A DNA stretch of 64,000 nt, taken from assembly GCF_012849375.1 (NCBI RefSeq), contig NZ_CP051684.1, positions 3,410,001 through 3,474,000 of the forward strand, given 5' to 3'. Below, one piece after another: positions 54,401-61,245 of the stretch (positions within the stretch are counted from its first letter, which is position 1; every line of letters starts with the position of its first letter). This stretch comes from Duganella dendranthematis. GTDB taxonomy: Bacteria > Pseudomonadota > Gammaproteobacteria > Burkholderiales > Burkholderiaceae_D. A program made the translations under genes and the position numbers. The notes beneath the pieces are model-generated. The model had not been told where the DNA came from and did no database searches. It saw only the letters and a list, made by a program, of their open reading frames with translations.

Positions 54401-56543
54401 CCTGCTGCCAGCTATCGTGTCCGCCGTGGGCTGGGCACTGCTGCATTTTATCTGGCAGGGGCTACTGATCGGCTGGGCCGTCACGCTGGCCATGCACCTG
54501 CTGCGCAAGGCGCGTCCGCAGACGCGTTACGCCGTGGCCTGCGGCGGCATGTTGTTGTGTGCCGCGCTGCCGCTGTCGAGCATCATTCTCCAACTGAGCG
54601 ACCTGCAGGCCAGCGGCGGTTTTGGCGCGGCGCAGACCGTGGCCGTGTCCGGCGCGACCGATAGCGCCGGCGCCCTGATCAGCGATAGCGCGCTGGACAG
54701 TCTGAAAGACCTGTTACGCCGGCAACTGCCGTGGGTGGTCGGCTTGTGGCTGGCGGGCGCGGCCTTGATGGCGCTGCGCCTTGCTATCGGACTCAAGTGG
54801 GTGGCGGACCGCACGCGTCCGGGTGAATACACCACCGATCCTTACTGGCAGCGCCGCTTGTCCGAGCTGGCGCGCCGTTTCGACATCGATTTTCACGTAC
54901 GACTGGGCGTCGCCGACAAGCTGGACAGCCCGATCACGGCCGGCTGCTGGAAGCCGATCGTGCTGGTGCCGACCGCGCTGATCACCGGCATGCCGGCCGA
55001 TCTGCTGGAAGCGCTGCTGGCGCACGAGCTGGCGCACATCAAGCGGCACGATTACCTGGTCAACCTCATACAAAGCACGATTGAGATCGGGCTGTTCTAT
55101 CACCCTAGTGTTTGGGCACTATCGCGCAGGATACGGATCGAGCGGGAACAAATCGCCGACGACCTGGCCGTGGGTATGCTCGGCCAGCCGCAAAGGCTGG
55201 CGCAAGCCTTGTCGCAACTGGATCGCTTTCAGTTCGACACCACCCAATTAGCCCATGCGGCTCACGGAGGAAATCTCATGTCTCGTATCAAACGCCTGCT
55301 GCGTCCCGATGTTGAACCGGTCAGCTGGAAAATCGCCATGCCGCTGGCTGGCCTGCTGGCGGCCGGCGCCATGTTCTATGCCCACGCCGCCCCACCTCCG
55401 CCGGCAGCGCCAGCACCATCAGCCGCGCCGATGGAAGCGGAATCGCCTGCCACGCCTGCCGTGGCGGCTATCGCGGATGTGCCGGATGCGCCTGACGCAC
55501 CTGATGCACCCGAGCTAGTGGCGCAAGTTTCTCCGGTCGCCCCGGTTGCAGCGGTGGCGCCAGTGGCGGCAGTAGAGTCGGTGACCGAAGAAATCGCACC
55601 AGCCGCCCCGGCTGCTCCCGCCGCACCAGCTGCGCCAGCCGCACCAGCCGCCCCAGCCGCCCCGGCGGCTCCGGCCGCTCCCGCCGCTCCGGCCGCCCCA
55701 TCGCCATTGCTGGGCGTGATTGGCGCCAAGGTCAGCCTGGCGGGAGACACAGGCGTGCTGCGGATCAAGAGCGATGAGGTGCGTTCACGGCCTCCGAAGG
55801 GAGAGCGTAGCGCCTACGCAATCGTGCATGCCGGCAGCGACAGCATGACCGTGGCGGCCAGCACTGCGGAAATTCGCAAAGTGGCGCAGTTGCGGGCCAC
55901 GATGAAAAGCGATTTCCTCTGGTTCCGTGATGGCGACAAAACCTATGTGCTCAAAGATCCCGCCATGCTGGCCCGTCTGGACGAAGTCTGGATGCCGGTT
56001 AACCGCATCGGCAGCCAGTTGGAGGAGCAGGGCAAGAAAATGGATGCGCAAGGGAAGATCATGAGCGCGATTGGCGAGCAAATCGGCGCTATGGGCGCTG
56101 AGATCGGCAAGCAGGCTGTGCGCAACGCGGATGGTGAGCGGCGCGAAATCGAGCGGCTGGCGCGCGCCCAGGAAAAAATTTCCCGCCGCGTTGAGGACGC
56201 CGCGCGCGATATGGCCTACGACCGCACCCCGGAAAAGCTACGTGCGTTGCAAGCGCAGCAAGCGCTCCTGCAGGCGCAACTGGCGCCGCTGCAAAAGCAG
56301 ATGGCCGAGCGCCAGAGCGAACTGAACGCAAAAATGAGCAAGCTGCATGAACAGGAAGGGCCGATGAAAGCGCTGCATGACCAAATGACCGCCGCCAGCC
56401 GTCCGATGGGTGAACTGAGTGCGCGTATGGGTGAGCTCAGCGCCAAGCATGCCGACGCGGTGCGCGAAGCCGAACGCGCGATGCAAGCGCTGATGCAGGA
56501 ATCCCTGCAAAACGGCAAAGCCGTTCCCGCACCATCCGCTTGA
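54393..56543 (+). CDS. M56 (BlaR1/MecR1-like) membrane metallopeptidase with long C-terminal extension
   Basis: A 716-residue protein. Membrane segments lie at about 7-35, 50-66 and 113-131, then the M56 zinc motif HELAHIKRHD at residues 211-220 with a downstream Glu in REQIADDLAV. A further span lies at about 318-340. The extracytoplasmic part begins with a Pro/Ala linker, including an uninterrupted APA repeat at about 402-434. It ends in a long helical, Gln/Glu/Met-rich region (about 520-700) that looks coiled-coil. BlaR1-type peptidases cleave a BlaI repressor on sensing a signal; no such repressor is next to it. Confidence 0.88.
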   Translation: MNSLLPAIVSAVGWALLHFIWQGLLIGWAVTLAMHLLRKARPQTRYAVACGGMLLCAALPLSSIILQLSDLQASGGFGAAQTVAVSGATDSAGALISDSALDSLKDLLRRQLPWVVGLWLAGAALMALRLAIGLKWVADRTRPGEYTTDPYWQRRLSELARRFDIDFHVRLGVADKLDSPITAGCWKPIVLVPTALITGMPADLLEALLAHELAHIKRHDYLVNLIQSTIEIGLFYHPSVWALSRRIRIEREQIADDLAVGMLGQPQRLAQALSQLDRFQFDTTQLAHAAHGGNLMSRIKRLLRPDVEPVSWKIAMPLAGLLAAGAMFYAHAAPPPPAAPAPSAAPMEAESPATPAVAAIADVPDAPDAPDAPELVAQVSPVAPVAAVAPVAAVESVTEEIAPAAPAAPAAPAAPAAPAAPAAPAAPAAPAAPAAPSPLLGVIGAKVSLAGDTGVLRIKSDEVRSRPPKGERSAYAIVHAGSDSMTVAASTAEIRKVAQLRATMKSDFLWFRDGDKTYVLKDPAMLARLDEVWMPVNRIGSQLEEQGKKMDAQGKIMSAIGEQIGAMGAEIGKQAVRNADGERREIERLARAQEKISRRVEDAARDMAYDRTPEKLRALQAQQALLQAQLAPLQKQMAERQSELNAKMSKLHEQEGPMKALHDQMTAASRPMGELSARMGELSAKHADAVREAERAMQALMQESLQNGKAVPAPSA
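55596..55702 (+). repeat. In-frame (Ala-Pro-Ala)n minisatellite
   Basis: About eleven 9-base units of the form GCxGCxCCx encode (APA)n within the M56 protein. Third-base variation between units shows they are not freshly copied, but the run is the kind that changes length by slippage in steps of 9 bases without breaking the frame. Confidence 0.8.
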
Positions 56544-56585
56544 ACTGCGAATTTTGCATCCCGGTATAATCACGGGATGCAAAAT
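56540..56585 (+). promoter_or_regulatory. uvrD promoter enclosed in a perfect inverted repeat
   Basis: TATAAT at 56565-56570 lies in the 9-base loop of a perfect 13-base inverted repeat (56551-56563 and 56573-56585). A possible -35, TTGAAC, is at 56540-56545 with a 19-base spacer. The uvrD ATG at 56577 lies in the second arm, about where transcription should begin, and no Shine-Dalgarno is present. It is not a LexA box (no CTGT-N8-ACAG). Confidence 0.6.
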
Positions 56586-58877
56586 CTTCTCCACAACCTT
56601 AACGAGGAACAGCTCGCCGCTGTCACCTTGCCCGCGCAGAGCGCCCTGATCCTGGCGGGCGCCGGTTCCGGTAAAACCCGTGTCCTGACCACCCGTATCG
56701 CCTGGCTGGTCCAGACCGGTCAAGTGTCGCCCTCCGGTATCCTGGCCGTGACCTTTACCAATAAGGCCGCCAAGGAGATGCTGACCCGTCTGTCCGCCAT
56801 GTTGCCGATTAATACGCGCGGCATGTGGATCGGCACCTTCCATGGCCTGTGCAACCGCCTGCTACGCACCCACCATCGCGACGCCGCCTTGCCGCAGACC
56901 TTCCAGATCCTCGATTCGCAGGATCAGCTGTCGGCCATCAAGCGCCTGTTGAAGGCCAATAACGTCGATGACGAGAAGTTTCCGCCGAAGGAGATCATGT
57001 ACTTCATCAACGGCGCCAAGGACCAGGGCCTGCGCGCCGACAAGATCGATCCCTACAACGCCGACGAGCGCAAGAAGGTCGAGCTGTACCAGCTGTACGA
57101 CGATCAATGCCAGCGCGAAGGCGTGGTCGATTTCGCCGAACTGTTGCTGCGCACCTATGAACTGCTGCTGCGCAACCAGCCGTTGCGCGAACATTATCAG
57201 CAGCGCTTCCAGCACATTCTGGTCGATGAGTTTCAGGATACCAATGATCTGCAGTACAAGTGGTTGAAGCTGCTGGCGGGTCACGGCACCCAGCGTGGCG
57301 GCGTGGTGTTTGCCGTCGGCGACGATGACCAGTCGATTTATGCGTTCCGTGGCGCCAACGTCGGCAATATGAGCGCGTTCGAGCGCGAGTTCAACGTCAA
57401 GAATTTGATCAAGCTGGAGCAGAATTACCGCTCGCACGGCCACATTCTGGACGCGGCCAACATCCTGATCGCCAATAACAGCAAGCGCCTGGGCAAGAAT
57501 CTGCGCACCGACGCCGGCCACGGCGAGCAGGTGCGCGTCTACGAAGCCAATTCAGACCTGTCCGAAGCATCGTGGATTATCGAAGAAACCAAGAACCTGA
57601 TCCATGACGGCGCATCGCGTAGCGAGATCGCCGTGCTGTACCGCTCCAATGCGCAGTCGCGCGTGATCGAGCATGCGCTGTTCTCGGCCGGCATTCCGTA
57701 CCATGTGTACGGCGGCCTGCGTTACTTCCAACGCGCCGAGGTCAAGCACGCCATCGCGTATCTGCAATTGATGGACAACCCGCACAACGATTCGGCCTTC
57801 TTGCGCGTGGTGAATTTCCCCACGCGCGGGATCGGCGCCCGCACGCTGGAGACGCTGCAGGCCGCTGCCGAGCAGTACCGCATCTCGCTGTACGCCGCCG
57901 TGCCGTACATCACCGGCAAGGCGGGCACGTCGCTGTCAGGCTTCGTCAAACTGATCGAAGGCGTGCGCTTTGAAACGCAGCAGATGGCCTTGCCGGAACT
58001 GGTGCGCATCGTACTGGAACAATCCACGCTGCTTACTCACTACGCCACCGAAAAAGAAGGCGCCGACCGCATCGAAAACTTGGAGCAGATGGTCAGCGCC
58101 GCCACCCAGTTCCTGTCGGAAGAGGGCTACGGCCAGGGCTCGCCGGCGCATCTGGGCCCGCAGTCGCAGGCGCAGGCTGGCGACGCCATCATCAACCAGG
58201 ATGGTATCGAGATCCTGGATGCGGATGCGCCGCTGTCGACCGTAATGTCGCCGCTGTCGGCCTTCCTGTCGCACGCCTCGCTGGAGGCCGGCGACAACCA
58301 GGCCGCCGCTAGCCAGGAAGCGGTGCAGATGATGACGGTGCACTCGGCCAAGGGGCTGGAGTTCAACAATGTCTTCATCACCGGTCTGGAAGAGGGCTTG
58401 TTCCCGCACGAGAGCAGTTCGCGCGAGCACGACGGCGTGGAAGAGGAACGCCGCCTGATGTACGTGGCGATCACGCGCGCGCGCGAGCGTCTGTACCTGA
58501 GCTTCGCGCAGACCCGCATGTTGCACGGCCAGACCCGCTACAACATGAAGTCGCGCTTCTTTGAAGAGTTGCCGGAAGAGTCGCTGAAGTGGCTGACGCC
58601 GAAGGTGCAGCCGAACTGGTTCGGCGCCAAGAAGTCGGCCTGGGACGAAGCGCCGTTGGTGGGTTCGGACAAGGCGCTGGCGCAGCAAATTTCCAGCAAG
58701 GCGCTGGCGGCCAGCACCGGCTGGCGGCTGGGCCAATCGGTGGCCCACGCCAAGTTCGGCGAGGGCGTGATCGTGAATATCGAAGGCAGCGGCAATAACG
58801 CCCGCGCTCAGATCAACTTCGGCAGCGCCGGCATGAAAGTGCTGGACCTGAGCATCGCCAAGCTGGAGAAAATCTAG
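56577..58877 (+). CDS. uvrD: UvrD/Rep-type DNA helicase
   Basis: A 766-residue superfamily 1A helicase. Motifs in order: AGAGSGKT (Walker A, about residue 30), TFTNKAAKEM, DEFQDTN (motif II), GDDDQSIYAFRGA, QNYRS, VHSAKGLEF and YVAITRARERLYL. A C-terminal Tudor-like segment ends the protein (GWRLGQSVAHAKFGEGVIVNIEG), as in UvrD/PcrA. Role: nucleotide excision and mismatch repair. The stop overlaps the end of the converging membrane-protein gene by 4 bases. Confidence 0.95.
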   Translation: MQNLLHNLNEEQLAAVTLPAQSALILAGAGSGKTRVLTTRIAWLVQTGQVSPSGILAVTFTNKAAKEMLTRLSAMLPINTRGMWIGTFHGLCNRLLRTHHRDAALPQTFQILDSQDQLSAIKRLLKANNVDDEKFPPKEIMYFINGAKDQGLRADKIDPYNADERKKVELYQLYDDQCQREGVVDFAELLLRTYELLLRNQPLREHYQQRFQHILVDEFQDTNDLQYKWLKLLAGHGTQRGGVVFAVGDDDQSIYAFRGANVGNMSAFEREFNVKNLIKLEQNYRSHGHILDAANILIANNSKRLGKNLRTDAGHGEQVRVYEANSDLSEASWIIEETKNLIHDGASRSEIAVLYRSNAQSRVIEHALFSAGIPYHVYGGLRYFQRAEVKHAIAYLQLMDNPHNDSAFLRVVNFPTRGIGARTLETLQAAAEQYRISLYAAVPYITGKAGTSLSGFVKLIEGVRFETQQMALPELVRIVLEQSTLLTHYATEKEGADRIENLEQMVSAATQFLSEEGYGQGSPAHLGPQSQAQAGDAIINQDGIEILDADAPLSTVMSPLSAFLSHASLEAGDNQAAASQEAVQMMTVHSAKGLEFNNVFITGLEEGLFPHESSSREHDGVEEERRLMYVAITRARERLYLSFAQTRMLHGQTRYNMKSRFFEELPEESLKWLTPKVQPNWFGAKKSAWDEAPLVGSDKALAQQISSKALAASTGWRLGQSVAHAKFGEGVIVNIEGSGNNARAQINFGSAGMKVLDLSIAKLEKI

Positions 58878-59656
58878 AGCGGCTTGTTCAGGTCGATCAC
58901 CTCCGGCAGCGCCGGAGGCGTGCCGAATATCTGCTTGTAGGCGGCATACAGCATGCAATGCACCAGCACCAGCGAGATCAGGAACAGCGTGAAGATGGCG
59001 GCCACGGTCAGGCTCGATATGCCCAGCACCAGCACCACCAGCTGCACGCCGACGAAGTACATCAGGTGCAGCGCGATCACGGCGACCACGAACGCCTTGA
59101 TGCCACGCAGCACGCCGACCACGCTGAAGAACAACGCCTTGGTCAGTGCCATCTTCTGCCAGAAAACCAGCGGCGCCGTCAACGACATCAGCAGCCAGCC
59201 GATGATGTAGATGGCCGATCCGGCCAGCATGCCGCTGAACAGACCTTCCACATCGTCCGGCTTGATCGCGCCCTTGGCCTGCGCTTCGCGCAAGGCGTTG
59301 ATGGCGTCGCCGGACAGGCTGTAGATCGCCACCATCGCCAATACCATCAGCACGCAGTTGATGCCGCCGAGCAGCAACAGCTGCTTGCGCATCGGCGACT
59401 GCACGCCCACCAGCAGCAGGTGCGGCATGGCGCGCCGGCCCTGGTCGACCTCGGCGCAGCCCTGCAGCAGGGCGATGCTGAACAGCGGCATCATCACGCA
59501 CCAGACGATCTGCCCCAACACTGGCAGCAGCAGGATGAAGAACGACGAGAACATGCAGATGAACAGCAGCGCCATCAGTCCACCGGGCTGTTGGCGGAAC
59601 AGGTGCAGGCCCTGTTTGACCCATTGCCAGCCTGCGCGTGCGGGAAGTTTTTCCAT
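58874..59656 (-). CDS. BPSS1780-family membrane protein
   Basis: A 260-residue protein with five to six hydrophobic segments, starting EKLPARAGWQWVKQGLHLFRQQP, the conserved N-terminus of this betaproteobacterial family. Function is unknown. The ATG at 59656 shares a base with the thrB stop (TGATG), so it is translated with thrB. Confidence 0.9.
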   Translation of the reverse strand: MEKLPARAGWQWVKQGLHLFRQQPGGLMALLFICMFSSFFILLLPVLGQIVWCVMMPLFSIALLQGCAEVDQGRRAMPHLLLVGVQSPMRKQLLLLGGINCVLMVLAMVAIYSLSGDAINALREAQAKGAIKPDDVEGLFSGMLAGSAIYIIGWLLMSLTAPLVFWQKMALTKALFFSVVGVLRGIKAFVVAVIALHLMYFVGVQLVVLVLGISSLTVAAIFTLFLISLVLVHCMLYAAYKQIFGTPPALPEVIDLNKPL

Positions 59657-60612
59657 CAGAACAGTCCTGGCGCCGGGGTGGCGATGCGTTCGCGCAGGAT
59701 GCGCTCAAAGTGACCGGGATCGTGCGGCGTCAGCATTTCGGCTTCGCGCGGACGGTAGAAATCATACAGGCGCGACAGCCAGAAGCGCAGCGCGCCGGCC
59801 CGCAGCATCGGCTGCCAGGCGGTGTGCTCGGCGGCGGTGAACGGCCGCACGGCGTGGTAAGCGTCCAGCAGGGCGCGCACGCGTGCGGTGTCCAGCACGC
59901 CAGTGTCGAGGTCGATGCACCAGTCATTGACGGTGACGGCGACGTCGAACAGCCAGGTGTCGCAGCCGGCGAAGTAGAAATCGAAGAAGCCGGTCAGGCG
60001 CTCGCCGTCAAACATCACGTTGTTGCGGAACAGGTCGGCGTGGACCGGGCCGGTTTGCAGCTGCTTGTAGATGTCGCAGGCGGCGAAAGCGTCCTGGAAG
60101 TGCACTTCGGCCCGCAGCAGGTGCGCTTGCTGGTCGGGGATGAAGGGCAGCACTTCCGGTGTGGTGGCGTGCCACCAGGCCAGACCGCGCAGGTTGGGCT
60201 GCTGCAAGGCGTAATCCTGGCCGGCCAGATGCATTTTGGCCAGCATGGCGCCGACGGCGGCGCAATGCACCGGCTGCGGGTCCATTTGCGAACGGCCCTC
60301 CAGCTTGCTGACGATGGAAGCCGGCTTGCCGTGCAGGGCGACGATCAACTCGCCTTTGTCATTGGCTACCGGGGCCGGCACCAGCACGCCGCGCTCGGCC
60401 AGGTGGCGCATCAGGTTGAGGTAGAACGGCAGTTGTTCAAACGACAGGTTTTCGAAGATGGTGAGTACATACTCACCGTGCTCTGTCGTCAGGAAGAAAT
60501 TGCTGTTTTCAATGCCGGAACTGATGCCTTTGAGCTCAAGCGCTTTGCCGAGCGGAAATTGGGTGATCCACTGGGCGACATCGTCCAGCGCTACCGGGGT
60601 AAAGACTGCCAT
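59656..60612 (-). CDS. thrB: Homoserine kinase, APH-fold type
   Basis: A 318-residue protein of the aminoglycoside-phosphotransferase-like ThrB found in pseudomonads and betaproteobacteria. The N-terminus ([16 protein letters not shown] and [15 protein letters not shown]) is typical. Catalytic and metal motifs are [15 protein letters not shown] and GFFDFYFAG. It phosphorylates homoserine for threonine synthesis. It follows the DUF2782 gene by 27 bases on the same strand. Confidence 0.95.
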   Translation of the reverse strand: MAVFTPVALDDVAQWITQFPLGKALELKGISSGIENSNFFLTTEHGEYVLTIFENLSFEQLPFYLNLMRHLAERGVLVPAPVANDKGELIVALHGKPASIVSKLEGRSQMDPQPVHCAAVGAMLAKMHLAGQDYALQQPNLRGLAWWHATTPEVLPFIPDQQAHLLRAEVHFQDAFAACDIYKQLQTGPVHADLFRNNVMFDGERLTGFFDFYFAGCDTWLFDVAVTVNDWCIDLDTGVLDTARVRALLDAYHAVRPFTAAEHTAWQPMLRAGALRFWLSRLYDFYRPREAEMLTPHDPGHFERILRERIATPAPGLF

Positions 60613-60639
60613 GTGAAAAGTATGTAGTTCCGTGGTGGT

Positions 60640-61047
60640 TTATTTGGCCGGAGGCGGTTGTGGCGGTGGATTGTTGTCCGACGCGGCGTCGTCTTCCGGT
60701 GCTTTCTTTTTCTTGCCGAGGTCGAATTCGAACAGCGTCCATTGCGCGCCGCGCGGGGCGCCGCTCATGGCGTCGCCCGGCACGGAGGTGCCGACCGGGT
60801 GGTTGGGACGCAGGATATAAGTGCTGGGACCGCTTTTGACGGTGGCTTCGACCACATTGCCGCTGTTATCGCGGCGTTCGGTAATCTTGGTTTCCGCCGG
60901 CTTGGCGCTGATGGTGACCGGATCTTCGGTCACTTCTTCCAGTTTTTCCATTTTTGGCGGCGCCTGGCTCGGCGTCGACTGCGCAAATGCCGTGTGGGCG
61001 CTGAGCGTCAGCAGCAGGGCAGGCCAGAGGAGGGAAGTGCGCTTCAT
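60640..61047 (-). CDS. DUF2782 periplasmic protein
   Basis: A 135-residue protein with a signal peptide (MKRTSLLWPALLLTLSAHTAFA), a short conserved core (ITERRDNSGNVVEATVKSGP, then YILRPNHP), and a Lys- then Pro-rich C-terminus (GKKKKAPEDD, PPPQPPPAK). The family is usually found between polA and thrB, as here. Function unknown. The 198-base gap to polA contains no other feature I can support. Confidence 0.92.
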   Translation of the reverse strand: MKRTSLLWPALLLTLSAHTAFAQSTPSQAPPKMEKLEEVTEDPVTISAKPAETKITERRDNSGNVVEATVKSGPSTYILRPNHPVGTSVPGDAMSGAPRGAQWTLFEFDLGKKKKAPEDDAASDNNPPPQPPPAK

Positions 61048-61245
61048 GATGGGTCGCCTTTAGCAGAGAGATGGCTGCGGAATTTTTATGTATGATCCAT
61101 TGTAACAAACAGACACCCATCGCTGTGCTTTCCCTTCGGGGGAGGCGGGGTAATTGCCAATTTTTAAACTTTGCTGCGCTGCCGGACGCCGGTCAAAACC
61201 TGCGATAATGTTGCATTCACGCCCAAGCATCCTCACTTAGTACCT

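Noticed and set aside
55596..55702. Short regular repeats considered as a CRISPR or tandem-repeat array
   Set aside because: The units are 9 bases, contiguous and in frame, encoding Ala-Pro-Ala; there are no spacers.
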